Part shown: piece by piece, positions 24,896 to 33,782 of the stretch
How the letters are laid out: every line of letters starts with the position of its first letter
Numbering within the stretch: position 1 is the stretch's first letter
Translations under genes and position numbers: made by a program
Source of the DNA: Lachnospiraceae bacterium
Lineage (GTDB): Bacteria; Bacillota; Clostridia; Lachnospirales; Lachnospiraceae
Direction: 5' to 3'
Assembly (NCBI GenBank): GCA_024693225.1
Contig: JAILLI010000133.1
Coordinates: forward strand, 1-33,782
DNA: 33,782 nt
Notes under the pieces: model-generated
Told to the model about the DNA's origin: nothing
The model's input: the letters and a program-made list of their open reading frames with translations, nothing else
The model's database searches: none

Positions 24896-25645
24896 TCATT
24901 CGATATTATATACAATCCAGGAGAGCACGACAAGTCCTGCCGTTTCTGTCCTCAGAATCCTGCGCCCCAGTGTTATGGCGGTCGATCCCGCTTCCTGCGC
25001 CATGGATATCTCTTCATCCGTAAATCCGCCTTCGGGGCCGATAAATACGGCAACTTTCATGCCGGGTGCGATACTTCCGATCTCTTTGCGGGTAATATCC
25101 ATGGTTTTCGGATCGGCCATCTCATAGGGTATCAGCTTTATATCATGATCCCTGCAGTCCTCCAGGGCCTCCCTCATGGTCATGACAGGACAGACCTTTG
25201 GGATGATGCCTCTTTTTGACTGCTTTGCGGCTGCCTCGGATATGAGGTTCCACCTTGACACCTTTTTGGCGGCCCTTGACGCATCAAGCCTTACCACGGA
25301 TCTTGTCACCTCCACCGGGACTATCCTGGAAACGCCCAGTTCAACCGCCTTGCTTATGATAAACTCCATCTTGTCAGCCTTGGGAAGGGCCTGATAGAGC
25401 ACGACCCGGCAGGGAAGCTCAACATCACTTTCCTTTATAAAGAGGATGGTAAGCTCCACCGTATCTTCGGAAAAAGAGCTTATACTGCAGCGGTATTCCC
25501 TGTCATCCGGCGGGGTCATAAGGGATACTTCCTCGCCCGGCCGCATCCTGAGGACATTTTTAATATGGTTAACGTCCTCGCCGCTAATAAAGGCCCTCTT
25601 CTCAGCAGTGTTTATATGGTCTTTGTCAGTGAAAAATCTGTACAT
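24896..25645 (-). CDS. rsmE: 16S rRNA U1498 N3-methyltransferase
   Basis: 249 residues, the family length. An N-terminal PUA-like domain (MYRFFTDKDHI, then DVNHIKNVLRMRPGEEV) binds RNA. The SPOUT methyltransferase domain carries the knot motifs FIGPEGGFTDEEI and LGRRILRTETA, with VELGVSRIVPV before them. It methylates N3 of U1498 in assembled 30S subunits. It lies 15 bases after prmA, a pairing seen widely in Firmicutes, often near dnaJ as here. The ribosome site is weak, so translation may be coupled to prmA. Confidence 0.95.
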   Translation of the reverse strand: MYRFFTDKDHINTAEKRAFISGEDVNHIKNVLRMRPGEEVSLMTPPDDREYRCSISSFSEDTVELTILFIKESDVELPCRVVLYQALPKADKMEFIISKAVELGVSRIVPVEVTRSVVRLDASRAAKKVSRWNLISEAAAKQSKRGIIPKVCPVMTMREALEDCRDHDIKLIPYEMADPKTMDITRKEIGSIAPGMKVAVFIGPEGGFTDEEISMAQEAGSTAITLGRRILRTETAGLVVLSWIVYNIE

Positions 25646-25660
25646 ATGATACCGTCAGCA

Positions 25661-26611
25661 TCAGGGTTTTTTGGCCACTACCAGGGCCCATTCTCCCTGC
25701 CGGGCCTGCTCTGCTATCTCAAGACCCCTCTTTTTGCACTCTCTTACGACTTCCTCTTCCTTGTCATCGATTATCCCGGACATTATATATATGCCCCCGC
25801 TTTTAAGGCACCTTATCCCGGCCGGCATCAGATCAATGAGGACCCCGGCAAGTATGTTGGCGACCACTATATCGTAACCGTCTCCGACCGTCTTCTGAAC
25901 ATTCTCATCATCAGTCAGATCCCCTAAGATAAACCTGAAACCGGCGTCAGACAGGCCGTTTGCCGCCATGTTGTCAGATACCGCCGCCTCGGCGCACTGA
26001 TCAAGATCGGTACCCGTTATATCACCGGCTCCGAACTTGTATGCAAGGACCGAAAGTACTCCGCTCCCGGTACCTACATCAAGCACCCTGCATCCTTTTG
26101 TGACATATCTCCTAAGAGCGCGGATACACAGCTGCGTCGTTTCATGCATACCGGTCCCGAAGGCCGTCCCCGGATCTATATGTATGGTCAGGCCTTTATG
26201 ACCGGTATCTTCCACTTCCTCCCATGAAGGGATGAAGAGTATGTCATCAACATAGAACTGGTGAAAAAACTCCTTCCAGTTGTTGAGATAATCCTCATCT
26301 TTTGTTTCGGTCACCGTGACAGAACAGCTTCCCGCATCCACATAAGCACGTATGCCCTCAAGCTCCGCTTTGACAGCTGATATAAGTTCCTCGTGATCCT
26401 CATCGGCATCAAGATAAAATGATACATATGCGCTGCCGTCATCCTCTCCGACCGAAGGCATTATATCAACGAACATTCCCTTAAGGTCATCTTCGGACAG
26501 GGGTACCCTGTCTTCAATCTGGGCTCCTTCCACTCCGAGATCGTCAAGCATGCTGACTATTATGTCCTCGGCTTCCGTCTTTGTCTCTATCGTATATCTT
26601 TTATATCTCAT
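25661..26611 (-). CDS. prmA: Ribosomal protein L11 methyltransferase
   Basis: 316 residues. An N-terminal substrate-recognition region (RYKRYTIETKTEAEDII) is followed by IDPGTAFGTGMHETTQLC, typical of PrmA, and the SAM-binding loop VLDVGTGSGVLSV. VVANILAGVLIDLMP is the family's NPPY-like region. It trimethylates Lys and the N-terminus of ribosomal protein L11; the loss of this is usually mild. No good ribosome site sits at the expected distance from ATG 26611; a GGAGG lies about 30 bases upstream with a small GGGC-AGA-GCCC hairpin between. It follows the terminator of the DUF3048 gene, so a promoter should lie close by, but I could not place one. Confidence 0.94.
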   Translation of the reverse strand: MRYKRYTIETKTEAEDIIVSMLDDLGVEGAQIEDRVPLSEDDLKGMFVDIMPSVGEDDGSAYVSFYLDADEDHEELISAVKAELEGIRAYVDAGSCSVTVTETKDEDYLNNWKEFFHQFYVDDILFIPSWEEVEDTGHKGLTIHIDPGTAFGTGMHETTQLCIRALRRYVTKGCRVLDVGTGSGVLSVLAYKFGAGDITGTDLDQCAEAAVSDNMAANGLSDAGFRFILGDLTDDENVQKTVGDGYDIVVANILAGVLIDLMPAGIRCLKSGGIYIMSGIIDDKEEEVVRECKKRGLEIAEQARQGEWALVVAKKP

Positions 26612-26652
26612 GGTCTTATACTGCGGGCTCTGCCCTTTATCCTCCCTGTTAT

Positions 26653-26680
26653 AAAAAAGGGCCTTGATAAAAGGCCCTTC
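26653..26680 (-). terminator. Intrinsic terminator of the DUF3048 gene
   Basis: On the - strand AAGGGCCTT pairs perfectly with AAGGCCCTT around a short loop and is followed by a T-run, 12 bases after the DUF3048 stop. This closes the heat-shock/DUF3048 region and separates it from prmA-rsmE. Confidence 0.93.
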
Positions 26681-26692
26681 ATTTCAACGTCC

Positions 26693-27871
26693 CTATTTGA
26701 CCACAACGTTTTCCATCTCGCTGTCCTGTATCACGCAGACGAATGTCTTTCCGTTATTTATCTCGATCTCATTCCCGTCCATATCATAATATCTTATGGC
26801 TGACAGATCATAATTTTCCTTGTTGATGTCACGCTGCCAGGTGCCGGGGACCCATTTGCCCTTTGTGCAGTACTGTATCACACCGCCCTTGTGGCAGTCG
26901 AAGGCAAGATAGTCCTTATCATCCAGCTGGACCCAGTAATTATACTGGAGTATGACATTGTCATAGGATATCTGCTGCCCGTTCAGATCATCGATCTGGG
27001 GACCGTCATACTGATACCTGTCATATTTGCCCGTCTTCTCATTATACTCAAACCAGGGCTTGTTGATCTTGTACTTGGGCTCTATATGGACGGCACTTTC
27101 GCCATTCTCATTGGTAACCTCTTTGTCAAGATCGCAGAATTTAAACTTGCCCTTGTAGCCTTCGTAATGATCCCGGCGGTAGCCCAGCATATCTATTCCA
27201 GCATCTATACCCTTTTTGCTGGTGTAAACGTTATGGGGAGCCTCGCGGTCAGTCGTCCTGTAGAAGCTGATATCTCCGGCCGGACCCAGCCCGTTGATAT
27301 TATCAACATAATCCTTATCCAGAAGCTCAACGGCATATGTGGCCTGGCCAAAATGCATATAGATGGCGTCAAATTCAAGGGCAGTATAAACGAAGTATTC
27401 CCTGCAGCTCCTGACGGATCCGATCTTATCGAGACTGTCGTAGTTCTCAAAGACTCCCATCATTCTGGTTATTCCGCCTTCAACGACGTACTCGTAGACC
27501 ACATCGGCATAGCTTACACCACTCATGGGCTGTGCAGCCTTTAAGTTGTTGAGCATGATGGCTACAGGCCGGCGGTTCCCTATCTTTTCATCCACAGGAA
27601 GCCCCGAAAGAAAGCTTCTCATCTGTCCCTCGGGAAGAGCATTGGGGTCATCCTTTGACGTTTCCGCCTCCGAAACCGGCTTCTGGCCCTCCGCTTCAGG
27701 CGCAGCAGCTTCCTCTGCAGGCTTTGATGCCTGGGCAGGATCATCGGGCGGTGGCGTGGTGCCGGTACGCGTCATGGCAAAGATAATAAGGCCTGCTGCC
27801 AGTACCAGGCATATGACCACAAGAGCCACTATCTTTTTGTTTTGCAGTATATTCTTAAGTTTCTCACTCAT
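26693..27871 (-). CDS. DUF3048 (YerB-like) membrane-anchored protein
   Basis: 392 residues from ATG 27871, chosen because AGGTGA lies six bases upstream and a clear promoter is just before it. A single membrane segment at about 14-32 follows a basic N-terminus; then a Pro/Ala/Glu-rich linker to about residue 85 leads to the extracellular DUF3048 domain. The family motifs are RRPVAIMLNN, GVSYADVVYEY, GGITRMMGVF, KIGSVRSCREYF and HFGQATYAVELL. Bacillus YerB has this layout; its function is not established. It is downstream of dnaJ on the same strand with its own promoter, and no terminator separates them, so both routes of transcription are possible. Confidence 0.9.
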   Translation of the reverse strand: MSEKLKNILQNKKIVALVVICLVLAAGLIIFAMTRTGTTPPPDDPAQASKPAEEAAAPEAEGQKPVSEAETSKDDPNALPEGQMRSFLSGLPVDEKIGNRRPVAIMLNNLKAAQPMSGVSYADVVYEYVVEGGITRMMGVFENYDSLDKIGSVRSCREYFVYTALEFDAIYMHFGQATYAVELLDKDYVDNINGLGPAGDISFYRTTDREAPHNVYTSKKGIDAGIDMLGYRRDHYEGYKGKFKFCDLDKEVTNENGESAVHIEPKYKINKPWFEYNEKTGKYDRYQYDGPQIDDLNGQQISYDNVILQYNYWVQLDDKDYLAFDCHKGGVIQYCTKGKWVPGTWQRDINKENYDLSAIRYYDMDGNEIEINNGKTFVCVIQDSEMENVVVK

Positions 27872-27882
27872 CGCATTCACCT

Positions 27883-27898
27883 GCCTGCAGACGCAGGC
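27883..27898 (-). other. Hairpin at the predicted 5' end of the DUF3048 mRNA
   Basis: GCCTGC, a 4-base loop and GCAGGC form a perfect 6-bp stem lying directly before the AGGTGA ribosome site. Given the -10 at 27906-27911, transcription would start near 27899, so the mRNA would begin with this hairpin. Such a structure can protect the 5' end or affect initiation. Confidence 0.45.
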
Positions 27899-27905
27899 AA
27901 GTGAC

Positions 27906-27934
27906 ATTATACGTTATCTTCTTCCAATGTTCAA
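27906..27934 (-). promoter_or_regulatory. Sigma-A promoter for the DUF3048 gene
   Basis: On the - strand: TTGAAC (27929-27934), a 17-base spacer and consensus TATAAT (27906-27911). It lies between the dnaJ stop and the DUF3048 start, predicting a leader of about 28 bases. Confidence 0.8.
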
Positions 27935-27952
27935 GTGACCCTTTATACTACC

Positions 27953-29134
27953 CTATTTCATGAAGCCTCTTTTTTTCTTCTCCTGCTTCTCACCGTCAGT
28001 CCCTGCTTTGGATGCCTTGTAACGGTCCACTGCAGTAAGCGAATCGTCTGTTTCGGCATCAAATTCCTTAAGGAGCTTTTTGGCATTTGACGACAGCTTG
28101 ACCGGGGTCTGGACCACCAGAGTTACATAGTGGTCTCCCCTGACACTTGATGACCGAAGGGACGGAACTCCCTTGCCCTTAAGTCTGACCTTGGTATCCG
28201 TCTGGGTACCGGGCTTGACATTATATGAAACCTTTCCGTCAACCGTATCTATCAGGATGTCACCGCCAAGGGCCGCGACCGCAAAAGATACGGGTGCCGT
28301 GGAATATATATCCATGTCCTGGCGCTGGAAGATGGGATGCGGTGCGATAACGACTTCCACAAGAAGGTCACCCCGGGGGCCGCCGTTTGTTCCCGGTTCT
28401 CCCTTATCCCGCAGTCTTACGCACTGTCCGCTGTCTATACCGGCAGGTATCGAGACCGACAGTTTCTTACGGGATGATATATAACCCTGTCCGCGGCAGT
28501 CGGGACACTTATCCTTTATGATCTTGCCCGTTCCCTGACAGTCGGGACAGGTCTGTACATTACGGACCGTTCCAAAGAGGGACTGGGAAGTAAAGACAAC
28601 CTGTCCTTTTCCTCCGCACTTGCTGCAGGTCACCGGGCTGGATCCGGGCTTTGCCCCGGTACCGTGACAGGTCTTGCACTCATCCTTCTGGAGAGGTTCT
28701 ATCTCCTTTTCGCAGCCGAAGACCGCTTCCTCAAATGATATCCTGACACTGGCCCGCAGGTTCTGACCCTTCATGGGGCCGTTATAGGACCTTGATGACC
28801 TGCTTCTTCCGCCGCCGAACAGATCCCCGAATATATCGCCGAATATATCCCCAAAATCCATTGAACCGAAATCAAACCCGCCGTATCCGCCGGGTCCGCC
28901 CTGTTCAAAGGCCGCATGTCCATACTGATCATACTGACGTCTCTTATCGGGATCCGATAAAACGGCATAAGCCTCGGAGGCCTCTTTAAATTTGGCCTCC
29001 GCGTTCTTATCGCCGGGATTCATATCAGGATGATATTTCTTGGCAAGCTTACGATATGCGCTTTTGATCGTACTGTCATCGGCGTTTTTCTCAACGCCTA
29101 AGACTTCATAATAATCTCTTTTGCTCTCTGCCAT
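27953..29134 (-). CDS. dnaJ: Chaperone DnaJ
   Basis: 393 residues, complete type I DnaJ. The J domain at 1-70 has YHPDMNPGD with the HPD tripeptide that stimulates DnaK ATPase. A Gly/Phe-rich linker follows (about 74-115). Four zinc-binding CxxCxGxG repeats come next ([32 protein letters not shown]). The C-terminal substrate-binding domains follow. It loads unfolded protein on DnaK in the cytosol. It is the last gene of hrcA-grpE-dnaK-dnaJ, 9 bases after dnaK, and has AAGGA upstream at a long spacing. Heat-shock control is by HrcA at the CIRCE element. No terminator is seen after it. Confidence 0.97.
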   Translation of the reverse strand: MAESKRDYYEVLGVEKNADDSTIKSAYRKLAKKYHPDMNPGDKNAEAKFKEASEAYAVLSDPDKRRQYDQYGHAAFEQGGPGGYGGFDFGSMDFGDIFGDIFGDLFGGGRSRSSRSYNGPMKGQNLRASVRISFEEAVFGCEKEIEPLQKDECKTCHGTGAKPGSSPVTCSKCGGKGQVVFTSQSLFGTVRNVQTCPDCQGTGKIIKDKCPDCRGQGYISSRKKLSVSIPAGIDSGQCVRLRDKGEPGTNGGPRGDLLVEVVIAPHPIFQRQDMDIYSTAPVSFAVAALGGDILIDTVDGKVSYNVKPGTQTDTKVRLKGKGVPSLRSSSVRGDHYVTLVVQTPVKLSSNAKKLLKEFDAETDDSLTAVDRYKASKAGTDGEKQEKKKRGFMK

Positions 29135-29143
29135 GATATTTTG

Positions 29144-31066
<1,923 letters not shown>

Positions 31067-31086
31067 TTATCAAAATAAGTTATCGT

Positions 31087-31791
31087 CTACTGTGTTACAC
31101 CTACCATGCTGGGCCGTACCAGCGTTTCATGGTACATATATCCCTTCTGGAGTTCTTGGGCTACCACGCCGCTTTCATACTCCTCGCTTTCCACCTGCAT
31201 GACTGCATTGTGGATGTTGGGATCAAAGGGCTGTCCCACCGCCTCTATCGGCTTTACTCCCAGCTTCTCAAGCTCTGCTGCAAGCTGTTTGTATATCATC
31301 TGCATCCCGTCGACAAAGGCCGTATCACTGCCTTCCGGAACGCTCTCAAGGCCTCTTTCGAAATTATCGATTACCGGCAGGATCTTTTCGATAACACTCT
31401 TTGCTCCCATATCGAACATCTGGGATTTCTCCCTGTCCGTCCGCTTCCTGAAGTTCTCAAATTCGGCCATCTGGCGCTTTACCCTGTCTTCGAGCTGCTC
31501 TATCTTCTCGTCCCTGGGATCCTTTTTATTCTTCTTACCGGAATGTTTCTTCCGGCCCCCTTCCTCTTCTTTCTTTTCTTCAGATCCTCCCTTTTCTTCG
31601 GATCCTTCCTTTTCTTCGGATCCTTCCTTTTTTTCGGATCCGCTCACCTTATCTTCAGCCTCTTTTGTACCGGACAAATCTTCCGCTGCCGTATCTGCTT
31701 TTGCTTGGGCATCTTCATCCGCTTTGACGGTATCCTCCCTTACATCTTCTCCGTCTTCGATATTGATCTTCATTCCTTCTTCGTTACTCAA
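31087..31791 (-). CDS. grpE: Nucleotide exchange factor GrpE
   Basis: 234 residues, longer than usual. The first ~90 residues are a low-complexity acidic region with GSEEK-type repeats, then a Lys-rich patch. The conserved part is about residues 90-234: a long coiled coil (IEQLEDRVKRQMAEFENFRKRTDREK split by heptads) and the beta domain with VIDNFERGL, LEKLGVKPIEAVGQPFDPNIHNAVM and VAQELQKGYMYHETLVRPSMV. GrpE releases ADP from DnaK. The start is TTG at 31791 with AAAGGAG at ideal spacing; a later ATG has no such site. It lies 11 bases after hrcA. The repeat region is described separately. Confidence 0.96.
   Translation of the reverse strand: MSNEEGMKINIEDGEDVREDTVKADEDAQAKADTAAEDLSGTKEAEDKVSGSEKKEGSEEKEGSEEKGGSEEKKEEEGGRKKHSGKKNKKDPRDEKIEQLEDRVKRQMAEFENFRKRTDREKSQMFDMGAKSVIEKILPVIDNFERGLESVPEGSDTAFVDGMQMIYKQLAAELEKLGVKPIEAVGQPFDPNIHNAVMQVESEEYESGVVAQELQKGYMYHETLVRPSMVGVTQ
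31574..31645 (-). repeat. Four 18-bp tandem repeats inside grpE
   Basis: Four successive 18-base copies at 31574-31591, 31592-31609, 31610-31627 and 31628-31645. The middle two are identical; each contains GGATCC or a one-base variant. The 18-base period keeps the frame and encodes six-residue GSEEKE-like units, so copy number can change without breaking grpE. Confidence 0.85.
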
Positions 31792-31802
31792 TTTCTGCTC
31801 CT

Positions 31803-32852
31803 TTACGTCTTCTTGAACAAGGTGTCGAGCTCACTTGTCAGTTTCTTCATAGTGGACAGTACCTTGTCGTAATCCATTCTCTTGGGACCTATGATACCGA
31901 TCGTGCCGTGTATTCCTTCATCGAGCTCATACGTTGCAGTCACGACACTGCAGTCCTTCATGTTTGCCACAGGAGATTCCTCTCCTATATATACCTGTAT
32001 GCCTCTCTCGTCCGAGTGGGACAGGGTTTCGTAAACTATATCGGTCAGCTGTTTCTTTTCTTCAAAAGCGGTAATTATCTCGCTCGCACTCTGATTGTCT
32101 GCAAGCTCGGGATACTTGAAGATATTGTTGGCACCGCTCGTGTATATCTCAAGATCCTCATCCGCCTTGATAGATTCGGCGACCGCATCTATGACCTCGG
32201 CTATTATGCCTGCCTGATCGCCCGCCTGCTGCTTCATCTTGGCTATTATGGAAAGATTGATATCTTCTATGGCCATACCGTTCAGTGTGGTATTAAGGAG
32301 CATGTTGAGCTTGAGCAGTGTCTCGTCATCGATCGGCTCATCGATGTCTATGATCTGGTTCTTGATCATGTTCCCTTCCACTACGATAACGGCAACAATG
32401 CGCTTTTCTTCCATCCGTGACAGCTGGATGAACTTAAGCCTGTTCACGTTATAGCGCGGGGCCGATATCATGGCGGCATAGTTGGTGTTCACCGACAGGC
32501 TCCTTGCAACCTGTTTCAGAAGACGTTCCATCTTGTCGGCTTTATCGATGAGCATTTCCTTAATCTCATCGGTTTCCCGCTCGCGTTCTTCTATCTGCTG
32601 TTCCTTCTCGCTCATGAGCTGGTCGACGTAAAACCTGTAACCCTTATCGGAAGGGATACGTCCCGCTGATGTATGGGGCTGGAGTATATATCCCATGTCT
32701 ACCAGATCAGCCATCTCATTACGTATGGTGGCGGAACTCAAGTTCAGACCTTCTATCTTCGATATGGTCCTCGAACCGACCGGTTCTCCCGTATCGAGAT
32801 AGGTCTTTATTATGGCCAGCAGTATCTTTTTCTTTCTGTCGTCCAGATCCAA
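31803..32852 (-). CDS. hrcA: Heat-inducible transcription repressor HrcA
   Basis: 349 residues from TTG 32852, chosen because AAAGGA lies about nine bases upstream and LDLDDRKKKILLAII is the normal N-terminus. A longer in-frame GTG start at 32885 falls inside the CIRCE element and is unlikely. The N-terminal winged helix has GEPVGSRTISK and SSATIRNEMADL as recognition region, then HTSAGRIPSDKGYRFYVDQLM, which is diagnostic. The C-terminal GAF-like domain ends GTIGIIGPKRMDYDKV. HrcA binds CIRCE and represses the dnaK operon; in most systems GroEL assists its folding. CIRCE just upstream makes it autoregulated. Confidence 0.96.
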   Translation of the reverse strand: MDLDDRKKKILLAIIKTYLDTGEPVGSRTISKIEGLNLSSATIRNEMADLVDMGYILQPHTSAGRIPSDKGYRFYVDQLMSEKEQQIEERERETDEIKEMLIDKADKMERLLKQVARSLSVNTNYAAMISAPRYNVNRLKFIQLSRMEEKRIVAVIVVEGNMIKNQIIDIDEPIDDETLLKLNMLLNTTLNGMAIEDINLSIIAKMKQQAGDQAGIIAEVIDAVAESIKADEDLEIYTSGANNIFKYPELADNQSASEIITAFEEKKQLTDIVYETLSHSDERGIQVYIGEESPVANMKDCSVVTATYELDEGIHGTIGIIGPKRMDYDKVLSTMKKLTSELDTLFKKT

Positions 32853-32878
32853 GGCTGTAGTCCTTTCGGTGTTTGTTG

Positions 32879-32905
32879 TTAGCACTCAACCGATTAGAGT
32901 GCTAA
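32879..32905 (-). promoter_or_regulatory. CIRCE element (HrcA operator)
   Basis: TTAGCACTC-N9-GAGTGCTAA, a perfect match to the CIRCE consensus, at 32879-32887 and 32897-32905. It lies between the promoter at 32918-32946 and the hrcA start, so bound HrcA would block transcription of the hrcA-grpE-dnaK-dnaJ operon. Confidence 0.98.
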
Positions 32906-32917
32906 CACCCTGTACAT

Positions 32918-32946
32918 AATGTACCACCAGCCTTTGTTATTGTCAA
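32918..32946 (-). promoter_or_regulatory. Sigma-A promoter of the hrcA-dnaK operon
   Basis: On the - strand: consensus TTGACA (32941-32946), 17-base spacer, TACATT (32918-32923). The -10 lies in an imperfect palindrome GTACATAATGTAC. Transcription would start about 5 bases upstream of CIRCE. Three 23-bp repeats abut its upstream side. Confidence 0.8.
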
Positions 32947-32949
32947 TAA

Positions 32950-33018
32950 GGAATTTTGAAACATATGATCTTGGAATTTTGAAACATATGATCTTGGTAT
33001 TTTGAAACATATGATCTT
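32950..33018. repeat. Three 23-bp tandem repeats upstream of the hrcA promoter
   Basis: Copies at 32950-32972, 32973-32995 and 32996-33018. The first two are identical; the third differs by one base (GGTATTTT for GGAATTTT). Each holds the palindrome CATATG and a T/A-rich block. The array ends 3 bases from the -35 of the hrcA promoter. It is not coding. The remaining 53 bases to the next gene hold only a weak hairpin. Confidence 0.93.
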
Positions 33019-33071
33019 GGGATGTGAAGCGGGAAATAAGTGAGAAATGAGCCCTTTCAGGCTATAGCATC

Positions 33072-33767
33072 TTATTTTCCCTTCTTTATTTTAAGGGTCT
33101 TCAGATATTCTTTCCGCTCCTGTGTGATGCGGTAGCTTTCAACAGACTTCTGGATGGCCTTATTGTGGGTCCATACATCAAGGCGTCCCTCCTCGATGAA
33201 GGGGAGGACGGCTTCATACTGCTTGGCAAGTGCTGTCGCAAAATACCAGGCGATCATCATATTGACATAGTATTCTTCGGAACGGATACGCGACACCATA
33301 TCCGGATAGGCAAGGTCAAAATCTTCGTCAAGGAAATGCTCCATCAGCATACCGATCCCGAACCTTACAGTGTATGTCTTATCCGAGGCGATCCATGATC
33401 TTATCTTTTCCGTAAGGTCCTGTCTGTGCTTCTTAAAGATCTTGGGCGACATCTGGTCGCAGGTGGCCCAGTTATCGACAAAAGGCAGAAAGCGCTCCAC
33501 CTTCTCCATGCATTTTGTATAATCCTTTATCCCGGAAATAACAAATGCATGGAGCTGGTTTTCGTCAAAATATGTATGAGGAAGTTCATTAAGAAAATCC
33601 TCGATCCCTTCTTCGCCCGCAACTTCCTTTGCAAGTTTTCTAAGTTCGGGTGTCCTGACCCCTATGATCGCATCCGGCCGGACAGTCGGTATGATCTTAA
33701 CCTGCATATCGCGGTATTTCACATCCTGCAGGTCAAAGAGCATTTTTCTTATATCTTCCGATTTCAT
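33072..33767 (-). CDS. DNA alkylation repair protein (AlkD-type glycosylase)
   Basis: 231 residues, all helical HEAT-like repeats. GVRTPELRKLAKEV, DENQLHAFVISGIKD, VDNWATCDQMSPKIFKKH and YYVNMMIAWYFATAL are the conserved blocks of the small DNA alkylation repair family; the WATCD Asp and neighbouring Trp fit the AlkD active site. AlkD removes positively charged 3- or 7-alkylated purines without base flipping. The frame is complete: GGAGG lies ten bases before ATG 33767, near the window edge. It is upstream of the heat-shock operon on the same strand but separated by about 220 bases with a dedicated hrcA promoter, so it is probably independent. Confidence 0.9.
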   Translation of the reverse strand: MKSEDIRKMLFDLQDVKYRDMQVKIIPTVRPDAIIGVRTPELRKLAKEVAGEEGIEDFLNELPHTYFDENQLHAFVISGIKDYTKCMEKVERFLPFVDNWATCDQMSPKIFKKHRQDLTEKIRSWIASDKTYTVRFGIGMLMEHFLDEDFDLAYPDMVSRIRSEEYYVNMMIAWYFATALAKQYEAVLPFIEEGRLDVWTHNKAIQKSVESYRITQERKEYLKTLKIKKGK

Positions 33768-33782
33768 GTCCTTTTGTCCTCC

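Noticed and set aside
27872-27907. Longer start of the DUF3048 gene with a Cys-containing leader
   Set aside because: It would begin inside or at the -10 region of the promoter; AGGTGA supports ATG 27871.
32853-32885. GTG start for hrcA inside the CIRCE element
   Set aside because: The TTG at 32852 has a proper AAAGGA site and yields the normal HrcA N-terminus; CIRCE is normally in the untranslated leader.
33050-33063. Small hairpin after the AlkD-type gene as a terminator
   Set aside because: Only a 5-bp stem including a U-G pair and a broken T-rich tail; too weak to list.

Overview
The window looks like chromosomal DNA from a Gram-positive anaerobe of the class Clostridia, most likely family Lachnospiraceae. 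This is inferred from gene content and style: hrcA-grpE-dnaK-dnaJ behind a CIRCE element, the mtaB-ireB-ruvX-DUF1292-RNase J cluster, Bacillus/Clostridium-type ThiI without rhodanese, abundant GGDEF receptors, a DUF6311-like membrane protein, frequent TTG/GTG starts and AGGAGG-type ribosome sites. I see no rRNA, tRNA, CRISPR array, insertion sequence, phage gene or origin. Every gene looks intact except the one cut by the left edge, and no gene-free stretch exceeds 300 bases.

Layout. (1) 1-2899: the start of a leftward lipoprotein gene, then a rightward pair of a sugar-binding-type lipoprotein and a membrane diguanylate cyclase. (2) 3028-5849, leftward: a cytosolic LacI-type sensor fused to GGDEF, then a DHH phosphoesterase. 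(3) 5937-9428, leftward and translationally chained: a radical SAM/SPASM enzyme, a membrane protein whose cytosolic tail alternates Cys and Ala, and ispA. (4) 9607-10461, rightward: a glycosyltransferase divergent from region 3. (5) 10470-20384, a long leftward run: mtaB, ireB, ruvX, DUF1292, RNase J, YlbF, a catalytic-domain-less MltG-like protein, trmR, a U32/TrhP-type tRNA hydroxylase and three family 2 glycosyltransferases. (6) 20501-20731, rightward: an orphan HPr-like protein with its own promoter and terminator. (7) 20775-26611, leftward: prmA, rsmE, a cysteine desulfurase, thiI and a DUF6311-like membrane protein. (8) 26693-33767, leftward: a DUF3048 protein, the dnaK heat-shock operon and an AlkD-type DNA glycosylase.

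How the parts fit. Much of the window serves translation and RNA: wobble-uridine hydroxylation and methylation (U32 protein, TrmR), ms2t6A formation (MtaB), s4U8 (cysteine desulfurase plus ThiI), rRNA and L11 methylation (RsmE, PrmA), and RNA decay (RNase J, YlbF). A second theme is surface glycan assembly: four GT2 enzymes, one of them polyprenyl-phosphate type, plus a multi-span DUF6311-like protein. A third is c-di-GMP signalling in which two unrelated architectures use periplasmic-binding-protein folds as sensors.

The best candidate for an undescribed system is at 6857-9428. A SPASM-type radical SAM enzyme is translationally coupled to a membrane protein ending in five Cys-Ala dipeptides flanked by further Cys. 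This looks like a peptide-modifying enzyme with its substrate, but here the substrate is the cytosolic tail of a membrane-anchored, zinc-ribbon protein rather than a small secreted precursor. The pairing is inferred from gene order and motifs; no chemistry can be read from the sequence.
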